NCBI GenBank assembly: GCA_030592565.1
Contig: JAUVIX010000230.1
Span: 1-6,435 of the forward strand
Reading direction: 5' to 3'
DNA: 6,435 nt
DNA from: Chlorobiota bacterium
GTDB lineage: Bacteria; Bacteroidota; Bacteroidia; Bacteroidales; JAADJA01
This document shows, piece by piece, positions 1-5,651 of the stretch (the first letter of the stretch is position 1; each line of letters starts with the position of its first letter). The notes beneath the pieces were generated by a model. It was not told the DNA's origin, made no database searches, and saw only the letters and a program-made list of their open reading frames with translations. Made by a program: the position numbers and the translations under genes.

Positions 1-81
1 AATGCATTAGTTTTTGGAAAAACAATAGCCAAAAGTATTAAAAAAGAGGACTTGGACAACCTAAATGTCTCTCTTTTTTAA
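1..81 (+). CDS. 3' end of a probable FAD-dependent oxidoreductase (partial)
   Basis: The plus strand is open from the first base to TAA at 79-81 and gives 26 C-terminal residues that begin NALVFGKTIAKSIKK. The run ALVFGKxIA resembles the last helix of FAD-binding oxidoreductases of the fumarate reductase / L-aspartate oxidase / flavocytochrome type, where an (A/L)LVFGR-like segment packs near the flavin; this is recall of a family pattern, not an alignment. The polar tail after it is typical of a soluble protein's end. The gene is convergent with the ABC permease, and the two 3' ends overlap by 21 bp. A competing minus-strand reading of the same bases is listed among the rejected items. With so little sequence the family is only suggestive. 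Confidence 0.5.
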   Translation, partial: NALVFGKTIAKSIKKEDLDNLNVSLF

Positions 82-83
82 TA
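36..83. terminator. Possible bidirectional hairpin between convergent gene ends
   Basis: A perfect 13-bp inverted repeat, TATTAAAAAAGAG at 36-48 and CTCTTTTTTAATA at 71-83, brackets the stop codons of both convergent genes, with a 22-nt loop. Each strand carries a six-T run within the 3' arm, as in overlapping bidirectional terminators. The stem has only two G:C pairs and the loop is long, so the structure would be weak. Chance pairing of A- and T-rich tracts is a real alternative. Confidence 0.35.
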
Positions 84-879
84 AAAAATATGAAAGTGAA
101 ATAAAAATGGTAACCCATACAAGAGCAATCCCAACATCAGCAAAGGATATGGCTTCCTGAAAATCAAAATTAAAACCAGGTGATTTAAGTTTTATAAGTG
201 ATGTATTTGGCGAACGAATAATGTTGTTCATGGCATTTAACGGAAGGTATGGCGAAAATGAATCGGGAAGCTTATAGTCGAGAATAAGTTCTATTATGCT
301 GTAGGCAAATAAAATGATAATGGAGAAACCGGTTTTGCGGAATAATATCCCAATGAAAAGAGCGAAAGCTAAAAAGATGAATAATTCGATGAAATATCCT
401 CCGAGAAATGACATCTTTCCGAAAACATCACTGATATCCTTTGATGATGAGTTTGTGAAGCCGAGATATAGTCCAGACAAAAAGATAATAATTGTTGAGA
501 AGATTGTAAGTGCCGCAAGCAGAAGAATTTTTCCTGTAAGAAACTCGCCTCTGCTTAACCCGCTGATGATGTTAGACCTGATAGTTAAGTTGCTGAATTC
601 GTTAGTGATAAGAACTATGACGATTAAGCCTAGAATCATCTTAATGAAGATACGTAAGCTCGCAACAAAAGCAATATTCTGCCAGATGTCGGGAAAGTTA
701 AAGACTATGGCTTTGAAAATTCTGATCTTGGAATCTCCTGATTTTTCTGCAACCCAGTCGATAAGTCCGGGAATTCCGAAAACCATGATTGCCAGCAAAA
801 CGGTATAGAAAATCAGCATAACCCAAAAGGCTTTGTAAGGTTTTAATTTTCTGAATTCTATTCTAAGTAATCTTATCAT
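61..879 (-). CDS. ABC-2 type transporter permease
   Basis: This 272-residue integral membrane protein is the likely transmembrane subunit of an ABC exporter whose ATPase is encoded just upstream. Hydrophobic segments lie near residues 17-37, 78-92, 118-138, 160-179, 184-200 and 248-267, giving the six helices usual for ABC-2 permeases. The N-terminus MIRLLRIEFRKLKPYKAFWV is the amphipathic, basic entry helix common in this family. The stretch TNEFSNLTIRSNIISGLSR (92-110) after the second helix resembles the cytoplasmic coupling region of NatB/BcrB-like permeases. The start ATG overlaps the ATPase stop as ATGA (876-879), indicating translational coupling and a shared transcript. The substrate cannot be read from sequence; relatives export peptides, antibiotics, lipids or Na+. 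Length is normal and nothing looks broken. Confidence 0.85.
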   Translation of the reverse strand: MIRLLRIEFRKLKPYKAFWVMLIFYTVLLAIMVFGIPGLIDWVAEKSGDSKIRIFKAIVFNFPDIWQNIAFVASLRIFIKMILGLIVIVLITNEFSNLTIRSNIISGLSRGEFLTGKILLLAALTIFSTIIIFLSGLYLGFTNSSSKDISDVFGKMSFLGGYFIELFIFLAFALFIGILFRKTGFSIIILFAYSIIELILDYKLPDSFSPYLPLNAMNNIIRSPNTSLIKLKSPGFNFDFQEAISFADVGIALVWVTIFISLSYFLLKKRDI

Positions 880-1772
880 TGATTTTCGTTGAGTAATTCC
901 AAAAATTGTTTTTCCAGACTTTGCTTTCTTCTTGCAAGATGTGTTACTATTATTTCCGACTTAATAAGAATCATATTCAGGTCGTATGTTGTTTTTTCTG
1001 CCTTAATGTTTGCAGTCAGAATATCACCATCGCTTTTTACATTGCTGATAAAATCAATATTTTGAAGTGTAAACTGCAATTTGTCATTGTCATCCGAGGC
1101 AATTTCAATTGTGTCAGCAACATTCAGCACTTCATCCACCTTTCCTGCAAAAAGTTTATTCCCTTTATTTAAAACCAAAACGTGAGAACATGTTTTCTGA
1201 ACTTCGTCAAGAAGGTGGCTGGCAAGTATGATTGTGATTCCCTGCTTTGCGATATCAATTATCAACTCCCTTATTTCGGCAATCCCTTTCGGATCGAGGC
1301 CGTTTGTAGGTTCATCAAAAATAAGAACTTCCGGATTTCCAAGAAGTGCCCCGGCAATGGCAAGCCTCTGTTTCATCCCGTACGAAAAAGTTTTAAATCT
1401 TGAATCCTTTCTGTCATATAGTTCGACAGTCTTTAAAACCCTTTCAATATCATTTGCATCCACCCCTTTGATATCGGCAATTATTTTGAGGTTGCTTTCG
1501 GCGGACATATAGGGGTAGAAAATCGGATGTTCCAGTATTGCGCCAATTTGTTTACGGCTTTCTGATGATGGAGGTTTTCCAAACCAGGAAAATGAACCAC
1601 TGTTGTTTTTAACAACTCCCAGAATAATACTTAATGTTGTTGTCTTGCCGCTACCATTAGGGCCTAAAATGCCATAAACATTTCCTTTTTCAATTTCAAA
1701 TGATAGATTATTAACAGCATGTATCTTTCCATATCTTTTATTGAGGTTTTGTATGGAAAGAATTGTGTTCAA
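876..1772 (-). CDS. ABC transporter ATP-binding protein, BcrA/NatA type
   Basis: The 298-residue cytoplasmic ATPase would drive the permease encoded downstream. All nucleotide-binding motifs are visible: Walker A GPNGSGKT (37-44), signature SYGMKQR (130-136), Walker B VLIFDEP (149-155), D-loop GLD (158-160) and switch histidine H186 in ASH. Where many ABC proteins have a Q-loop glutamine this one reads GAILEHPIFYPYMS (77-90), the E-x-P-x-FY form known from the bacitracin/lantibiotic-export branch. The C-terminal portion (about 215-298) ends in SLEKQFLELL, typical of this group. The start is TTG at 1772-1770: the next in-frame methionine is residue 89, inside the domain, and the frame closes upstream at the preceding gene's stop. 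Only 21 bp separate it from that gene, so the three minus-strand genes are probably one operon. Family assignment is firm; substrate is unknown. Confidence 0.92.
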   Translation of the reverse strand: MNTILSIQNLNKRYGKIHAVNNLSFEIEKGNVYGILGPNGSGKTTTLSIILGVVKNNSGSFSWFGKPPSSESRKQIGAILEHPIFYPYMSAESNLKIIADIKGVDANDIERVLKTVELYDRKDSRFKTFSYGMKQRLAIAGALLGNPEVLIFDEPTNGLDPKGIAEIRELIIDIAKQGITIILASHLLDEVQKTCSHVLVLNKGNKLFAGKVDEVLNVADTIEIASDDNDKLQFTLQNIDFISNVKSDGDILTANIKAEKTTYDLNMILIKSEIIVTHLARRKQSLEKQFLELLNENQ

Positions 1773-1793
1773 AATTCTGATTTGAGTTTTGGG

Positions 1794-2483
1794 TTAAAAG
1801 GGGCTACTAAAAGGGTCTCTCCTTTGATTCATCATCGGACTTGAAAAAGGGTCAGACTGAAAGCCTCCATAATATGGGTTGTATCTATAAGGCTGGTTAG
1901 AGAATCCGACTTCTCCGCGAATAAACACATTGTCGCTTATTTTATAATTAAATCCCATCCTGACCGATGTGCCGTTGAAATTGTAATTTGGATTGTTCTG
2001 TGTCTGCCCTGGAATATTTAAAAGATCAATCTGCTGATGAACAGCCCCGTAAACAGCAAAATTATCAGTTAACTTATACGCTCCTTCAACATAAACTGAA
2101 GTTGTGGGCATTCCGAATCCAGGATACATATTCATTCCTGCATATTCTGGCCCGCTGTTGCTGATGCTGTAATAGTTTGCCAGACTGACGCCACCGCTTA
2201 ATGTGAAACGCGGTGTAATGTCATAGCTAAGATTAGGTGCGATATAGGTGCCGAAATAGCTTCCATAGTATGGAGAGCCGCCAAAAGTTGCGCCTACTTC
2301 AACACTCACCCTAAACCTCTTTCTTAATATTGCATCTCTTACCTCTTCGGGGTTGAATTTTTCGGAAACTTTTAGAGTGGTGTCAACTTGCGAAGTCCCG
2401 TTGTCTCCTTGAGGAGGAGGAATCTGTGCCAATAAAAAGACAGGAAGACATAAAATCAATATTTGAAAAAATATTTTTTTCAT
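1794..2483 (-). CDS. Small secreted, probable outer-membrane beta-barrel protein
   Basis: I do not recognise a named family. From the ATG at 2483 the product has 229 residues and begins with a signal peptide (KK, hydrophobic core to about residue 18, likely cleavage in LLA-Q after residue 19), followed by a proline/threonine-rich linker. The rest alternates polar and aromatic/hydrophobic residues in short strands (RVSVEVGATFGG, FTLSGGVSLANYY, TTSVYVEGAYKL, FAVYGAVHQQ, SVRMGFNYKI, VFIRGEVGFS), as expected of a porin-like barrel of about eight strands or more. The end is Tyr/Pro/Ser-rich and carries DPFSSP twice. A TTG nine bases further upstream (2492) is in frame but is part of a perfect -7 promoter box, so ATG 2483 is preferred. 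It is the first gene of an apparent operon with the ABC ATPase and permease, which hints at, but does not show, a joint envelope role. Confidence 0.75.
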   Translation of the reverse strand: MKKIFFQILILCLPVFLLAQIPPPQGDNGTSQVDTTLKVSEKFNPEEVRDAILRKRFRVSVEVGATFGGSPYYGSYFGTYIAPNLSYDITPRFTLSGGVSLANYYSISNSGPEYAGMNMYPGFGMPTTSVYVEGAYKLTDNFAVYGAVHQQIDLLNIPGQTQNNPNYNFNGTSVRMGFNYKISDNVFIRGEVGFSNQPYRYNPYYGGFQSDPFSSPMMNQRRDPFSSPF

Positions 2484-2489
2484 CGGGAG

Positions 2490-2497
2490 CAAAAATA
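2490..2497 (-). promoter_or_regulatory. Bacteroidota -7 promoter box for the beta-barrel/ABC operon
   Basis: Read on the minus strand, 2497 to 2490 is TATTTTTG, an exact match to the TAnnTTTG element recognised by the Bacteroidota primary sigma factor. Its G is only six bases before the ATG at 2483, so transcription would begin at or within a few bases of the start codon. No good -33 TTG is visible at the expected 17-23 bp spacing. Confidence 0.6.
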
Positions 2498-2541
2498 CAA
2501 AATTCTTTTATATAAAAGGATTGTTAACAGAAATTAACACT

Positions 2542-2570
2542 TTTGCTCACTAAGCAAAGCAGTTTATTTG
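2542..2570 (+). promoter_or_regulatory. Candidate promoter of the sigma-factor operon with overlapping inverted repeat
   Basis: TTTG (2542-2545) and TTTATTTG (2563-2570, one mismatch to TAnnTTTG) are separated by 17 bp, within the range reported for Bacteroidota promoters. A perfect inverted repeat, TTTGCT (2542-2547) - five bases - AGCAAA (2553-2558), overlaps the -33 element and could be an operator. The resulting 5' leader would be about 75 nt. A second, weaker -7-like box, TATCTTCG, lies at 2626-2633, very close to the start codon. Which promoter is used cannot be decided by eye. Confidence 0.4.
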
Positions 2571-2651
2571 CACCCTCTTTAAACCTTCTCCTCCAACCGC
2601 AATCAAACAATTCGCAATAAATAGTTATCTTCGTTTCAAAAATAATTTGAA

Positions 2652-3209
2652 TTGACGGACGTCGGCGATAAGAAAATACTGGAATTATTTCGTGATGATA
2701 GCTCACGCCATTACGGGTTTAATCTGCTTGTGAAAAAATATCAAAAGCAGGTTTATATGCATATCAGGAGGATGGTTATTGTTCATGATGATGCTGATGA
2801 TCTGGTTCAGGAAACATTTATTAAAGTATGGAAAAATCTATCAACATTCCGCAATGATTCGCAACTTTTTACGTGGATATACAGGATTGCTACCAATGAA
2901 GCTTTTTCATTTTTAAAACAAAAGAAACGAAAATATATGCTGCTCACTTTTGATCTTCATCACTATGAGAAGCTGTTGGCTGGGAATATTCAGGATGATA
3001 ACTTTTTTACGGGCGATGAGGTGGAATTGAAATTACAGAAATCTATATTGACATTGCCAGAAAAACAGCGGCTTGTGTTTAATATGAAATATTTTGATAA
3101 TATGAAGTATGATGAGATTTCGGAAGTTACAGGTACTTCTGTCGGAGCGTTAAAGGCTTCATATCACATTGCTGTTAAAAAAATTGAAGAATATTTAAAA
3201 CTGAATTAA
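2652..3209 (+). CDS. ECF-type RNA polymerase sigma factor (sigma-70 family)
   Basis: The 185-residue protein has the two-domain layout of ECF sigma factors. Region 2 spans about residues 20-93, with the core-binding motif DDADDLVQETFIKVW (46-60) and the -10-recognition segment STFRNDSQLFTWIYRIATNE (64-83). Region 4 spans about 127-183, with LPEKQRLVFNMKYFDNMKYD (135-154) leading into the helix-turn-helix EISEVTGTSVGALKASYHIA. It would direct RNA polymerase to a small stress regulon, probably including its own operon. The start must be TTG 2652: the frame closes at TAA 2643-2645 and the next methionine (residue 36) lies inside region 2. The gene is followed after 32 bp by the putative anti-sigma gene. 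Region 3 is absent, as usual for this group. Family assignment is firm; the stimulus is unknown. Confidence 0.93.
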   Translation: MTDVGDKKILELFRDDSSRHYGFNLLVKKYQKQVYMHIRRMVIVHDDADDLVQETFIKVWKNLSTFRNDSQLFTWIYRIATNEAFSFLKQKKRKYMLLTFDLHHYEKLLAGNIQDDNFFTGDEVELKLQKSILTLPEKQRLVFNMKYFDNMKYDEISEVTGTSVGALKASYHIAVKKIEEYLKLN

Positions 3210-3241
3210 ACCATTGAGATAAAATCAGGTCAAATATAACG

Positions 3242-3754
3242 ATGTCACAAAAAGATAAAACATATAAAGGTAAATCAATTGAAGGCTTGGATGAAAACCT
3301 TAAAATATTAGCGGGGATTTCAAAGGGGAATCCTTTTACTGTTCCTGAAGGTTACTTCGATAGATTGCCTGTTATGATTAGTGAAAGGCTAAAAGAAAAG
3401 AAAGAAAATCACTTTTACAGGATTGTGAAATCAATGAATTATAGACCTCGGTTAGCTTTAGCTACTGTCGGGATTGTCACTGTTGTTCTGATTTCTTTAT
3501 TTTTGATATCAAACCATAGTAATGAGGCTTTACCTGACATATCCGATATTTCAATTTCCGATATTTTGCAGGACAATCCTGATTTTTTCAATAGTGTTGA
3601 AGAATCTGATATCCTCAATATCCTTTTTGCCAATCTGGAAGATGATCAAAATTTTCTGAGTGATTTGGAATTCTCTGATATTACTGATGATGAATTAATT
3701 GAATATTTGTCAAATGATGACATTGAGACAGATGAATTATTATATAACTTATAA
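3242..3754 (+). CDS. Putative membrane anti-sigma factor with acidic outer domain
   Basis: This 170-residue single-pass protein lies between the ECF sigma gene and a secreted helical protein. The cytoplasmic part (1-70) is basic and contains GNPFTVPEGYFDRLP (29-43), matching the NPFxVPxGYFDxLP motif I recall from proteins of unknown function in Bacteroidota sigma-factor operons. One helix follows at about 71-90. The remainder (91-170) is outside the membrane by the positive-inside rule, with 24 Asp/Glu and no Lys or Arg, and repeats SD(I/L) five times. Family precedent and position suggest it holds the sigma factor inactive and responds to an envelope signal; this is inference, because no zinc-binding HxxxCxxC anti-sigma motif is present. 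The start ATG lies 32 bp after the sigma stop, and the next gene begins 11 bp later, so the three are one operon. Confidence 0.7.
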   Translation: MSQKDKTYKGKSIEGLDENLKILAGISKGNPFTVPEGYFDRLPVMISERLKEKKENHFYRIVKSMNYRPRLALATVGIVTVVLISLFLISNHSNEALPDISDISISDILQDNPDFFNSVEESDILNILFANLEDDQNFLSDLEFSDITDDELIEYLSNDDIETDELLYNL

Positions 3755-3765
3755 AAATTAAAATT

Positions 3766-4269
3766 ATGAAAACAAAACAATTGAATTTTAGAAGTGTAAT
3801 GTTAGTAGTGGTCTTTTTTGCGTTTTCGTTTACCGTAGTAGCTCAACGCGACAAGCCCTCCTCTGATAGGGAGGAGAGAATTAAGACATATAAAATAGCC
3901 TACATTACCGAAAAGTTGAATCTTACTACCGATGAAGCTGAGAAATTTTGGCCGGTATATAATGAAAATGAAAAAGTAATGCAGAATAAGAACAAGGAGT
4001 TTCGTAAATCACATAACATCAACCCTGAAGTTGTTGAAGATATGACGGATAGTGAAGCTCAGCAGTTTATCATCGATCTGTTAAACCACGATCAGGAAAT
4101 GCTTGATTTGAAGAAGAAATTCATTTCCGATCTTAAGGGTGTACTACCTCAAAAGAAGATTTTAATTCTGATGGAGGCTGAAAAACAGTTTCGTGTTGAT
4201 CTGATGAAAAGAGTAGCGAGAAGTCCCAGAGAAGAAAGAGTTCCGCGATCACCACCTGAAAGGAGATAG
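3766..4269 (+). CDS. Secreted Spy/CpxP/CnrX-like helical protein, possible stress sensor
   Basis: The 167-residue product has a signal peptide (hydrophobic 10-25, cleavage likely VVA-Q after residue 26) and a mature, almost entirely helical, highly charged domain. LNLTTDEAEKFWPVYNE (51-67) and VLPQKKILILMEAEKQFR (126-143) sit where Spy/CpxP-type proteins carry their paired LTxxQ-like motifs; the exact glutamines are not conserved (LTTDE, LPQKK). The tail (about 146-167) is rich in Arg and Pro. Proteins of this type act in the periplasm as chaperones or, as in CnrX, as sensors that control an anti-sigma factor. As third gene of the sigma/anti-sigma operon, 11 bp after its neighbour, it is a natural sensor or feedback component; this role is inferred. 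There is no Met/His-rich metal site, so metal sensing is not indicated. Confidence 0.72.
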   Translation: MKTKQLNFRSVMLVVVFFAFSFTVVAQRDKPSSDREERIKTYKIAYITEKLNLTTDEAEKFWPVYNENEKVMQNKNKEFRKSHNINPEVVEDMTDSEAQQFIIDLLNHDQEMLDLKKKFISDLKGVLPQKKILILMEAEKQFRVDLMKRVARSPREERVPRSPPERR

Positions 4270-4308
4270 TTATTGAAATATATCAGGACGAAAAATCTGA
4301 ATATGCAG

Positions 4309-4342
4309 AAAAATGGAAGTAATCTCTTTTACTTCCATTTTT
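4309..4342. terminator. Strong bidirectional rho-independent terminator
   Basis: Fourteen perfectly paired bases, AAAAATGGAAGTAA (4309-4322) with TTACTTCCATTTTT (4329-4342), enclose a 6-nt loop and end in a T run on both strands. It lies 39 bp after the Spy-like gene's stop. It also contains the stop codon of the convergent lipoprotein gene (4331-4329), so it ends both transcripts. An outer 7-bp pairing, CTGAATA (4297-4303) with TATTCAG (4345-4351), extends the stem across an asymmetric internal loop. Confidence 0.8.
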
Positions 4343-4877
4343 TGTATTCAGCCAACAGGCTGGTACACGTTTCGTCGGGTGTTGTGATGTGTGTGGTAAG
4401 AGTAAAAACCTTTTCCGTTTTCGGCCAGAAGACAACGGGCATATAGTCACCCCCGAATTCACCGCTTGTGCCGAGAAAGGTTTCCGATTCAACGCCTGTA
4501 CCAATGCTGTACATATAGGGACATTTGTTATCGTATTGGTATAATCCTACACTCTTCAGATTTGTAAAGTCAATTATAACCTCACCATACAGTTGTCCGT
4601 TGCGTTCGTACAACCTTTTTGACCGAACAATGGCGCTTTGATAATTCTTGTATATCTCCGTACCATTAATATACGATGAAAGCAACTCCTCAAAATCAGC
4701 AGAAGTTACATCTGCCGTATCATTTTTCATTGACATAATATTAACATAAGTAATTGTCAAAGTGCCTGAATGGTTATCTTTCAATTCAAATTTATACTCC
4801 TTTTTTTCTACTGTAAGGCAACTGCTAACAATTAGTGCTATGATGATAAACAGAATGGAATGTTTTGTGATTTTCAT
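4329..4877 (-). CDS. Uncharacterised lipoprotein
   Basis: From ATG 4877 the protein has 182 residues. It begins with a lysine-containing n-region and a hydrophobic core, then VSSC with the lipidated cysteine at residue 20, a clear signal-peptidase II site. The mature part is a mixed strand/helix domain without a motif I can name: LTITYVNI, a central YINGTEIYKNYQSAIVRSK, then YGEVIIDF, a possible disulfide pair (KCPYMY and DETCTS), and a conserved-looking GGDYMPVVFWPK. A short strand-rich lipoprotein of this kind would sit in the periplasm or on the outer membrane. An in-frame TTG at 4886 adds three residues and is less likely than the ATG. It is convergent with the sigma operon and divergent from pnuC. 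The function is unknown to me. Confidence 0.75.
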   Translation of the reverse strand: MKITKHSILFIIIALIVSSCLTVEKKEYKFELKDNHSGTLTITYVNIMSMKNDTADVTSADFEELLSSYINGTEIYKNYQSAIVRSKRLYERNGQLYGEVIIDFTNLKSVGLYQYDNKCPYMYSIGTGVESETFLGTSGEFGGDYMPVVFWPKTEKVFTLTTHITTPDETCTSLLAEYKKWK

Positions 4878-4894
4878 AATTTTCAAATTTTCGA

Positions 4895-4902
4895 CAAAAT
4901 TA
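4895..4902 (-). promoter_or_regulatory. -7 promoter box for the lipoprotein gene
   Basis: On the minus strand, 4902 to 4895 reads TAATTTTG, an exact TAnnTTTG match, 17 bases before the ATG at 4877. No convincing -33 TTG is found at normal spacing. The predicted leader is about 12 nt. Confidence 0.5.
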
Positions 4903-4950
4903 ACAAAAGTCGTGTTGGTAAGTAGAAATTTTTTATTTCGATTGAATGTC

Positions 4951-4958
4951 TATTTTTG
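4951..4958 (+). promoter_or_regulatory. -7 promoter box for the pnuC operon
   Basis: TATTTTTG at 4951-4958 matches TAnnTTTG exactly and lies 52 bp before the pnuC ATG. It points away from the lipoprotein promoter box 48 bp to the left. The -33 region is T-rich but has no TTG at the expected distance, so the promoter may be weak or activator-dependent. Confidence 0.5.
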
Positions 4959-4975
4959 CGAGGTTAATTATTAAT

Positions 4976-4995
4976 GACAAGCATGGACGCTTGTC
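4976..4995 (+). promoter_or_regulatory. Hairpin in the pnuC leader
   Basis: GACAAGC (4976-4982) and GCTTGTC (4989-4995) form a perfect 7-bp stem with a 6-nt loop, ending 15 bases before the pnuC start codon. It could affect translation initiation or mRNA stability. The leader of about 50 nt is too short for a TPP riboswitch, and I see no known riboswitch core in it. Confidence 0.4.
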
Positions 4996-5010
4996 GCATA
5001 AGTTTAAATT

Positions 5011-5649
5011 ATGGATATATCTTCATTAATAGATGCATTTGTGGCTAACCTGATGGATACGAGCTGGCTGGAGTTCGTAGCAGTTATTTTCGGACTTATG
5101 AGTGTCTGGTTTGCAAAACAGGAGAAAATTCTGGTTTATCCGACAGGTATCATCAGCGTATTGATATACATTTATATTTGCTTTAATGTGAAGCTGTTTG
5201 CAGATGCCGGAATTAACCTGTTCTATTTTATAATGAGCGTTTATGGATGGTATATGTGGACAAAGAAGACAGATAAACCACCATTAAGAATAACTTTCAA
5301 TACTAAAAGAGATTGGCTGATAACAGGTGGGTTGTTTATTTTTTCATTGATTGTCATTATTTCACTATTGAAATATTTCAATGGCGATGATATTGCCTAT
5401 TGGTCAACCAATGTTCCTTATATTGATACTTTCACAACTTCGGTCTTCATCATTGCGATGTTGCTGATGGCATTGAAAAAGGTTGAAAGCTGGGTTTTCT
5501 GGATTGTGGGCGATGTTATTTCTGTTCCACTATATACCTACAAGGGATTGGTATTTACAAGCTTTCAGTTTCTTGTGTTTTTGATCCTGGCAGTTATGGG
5601 CTATATTGAATGGAAGAAGAAAGTTGCGAAACATTATGGCATTAAGTGA
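5011..5649 (+). CDS. pnuC: PnuC-family nicotinamide riboside transporter
   Basis: The 212-residue inner-membrane protein has seven hydrophobic segments, near 18-35, 40-58, 63-82, 103-121, 135-153, 159-176 and 181-199, the topology of PnuC. Family signatures include the YPTGIISVLIY segment (43-53), YGWYMW (78-83), WVFWIVGDVISVPLY (161-175), and the end GYIEWKK preceded by FQFLVFLILAVM. PnuC moves nicotinamide riboside by facilitated diffusion, so uptake depends on phosphorylation inside the cell. The next gene, 55 bp downstream, encodes exactly such a kinase, which favours nicotinamide riboside over thiamine (the substrate of the related PnuT). No TPP riboswitch precedes it, in line with this. 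The start ATG is the first in frame and lies 52 bp after an exact -7 box. Confidence 0.9.
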   Translation: MDISSLIDAFVANLMDTSWLEFVAVIFGLMSVWFAKQEKILVYPTGIISVLIYIYICFNVKLFADAGINLFYFIMSVYGWYMWTKKTDKPPLRITFNTKRDWLITGGLFIFSLIVIISLLKYFNGDDIAYWSTNVPYIDTFTTSVFIIAMLLMALKKVESWVFWIVGDVISVPLYTYKGLVFTSFQFLVFLILAVMGYIEWKKKVAKHYGIK

Positions 5650-5651
5650 CA

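Noticed and set aside
1..59. Minus-strand TTG start at 59 followed by a hydrophobic, signal-peptide-like run (SKSSFLILLAIVFPKTNA), as a fourth operon gene after the permease.
   Set aside because: The plus-strand reading of the same bases has a familiar ALVFGK oxidoreductase-like end and a natural stop at 79-81. The minus reading rests on a TTG start and 19 residues only. It cannot be excluded without sequence to the left.
314..808. Long plus-strand frame of 164 codons opposite the permease.
   Set aside because: It is antisense to a clear ABC-2 permease, is rich in Lys, Met and Ile as expected of a complement of membrane-protein codons, and shows no domain pattern.
906..1512. Three plus-strand frames opposite the ABC ATPase.
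   Set aside because: They are shadows of the ATPase gene, with no recognisable motif and overlapping one another.
2524..2706. Minus-strand frame of 60 codons across the divergent promoter region.
   Set aside because: It overlaps the start of the sigma factor and both promoter candidates, and its translation has no recognisable pattern.
4283..4504. Minus-strand frame of 73 codons at the end of the lipoprotein gene.
   Set aside because: It lies in another frame of the lipoprotein gene and runs across the terminator.
4959..5010. TPP or NAD riboswitch in the pnuC leader.
   Set aside because: The leader is only about 50 nt, and I could find no CTGAGA-type TPP core or other known aptamer pattern, only one simple hairpin.
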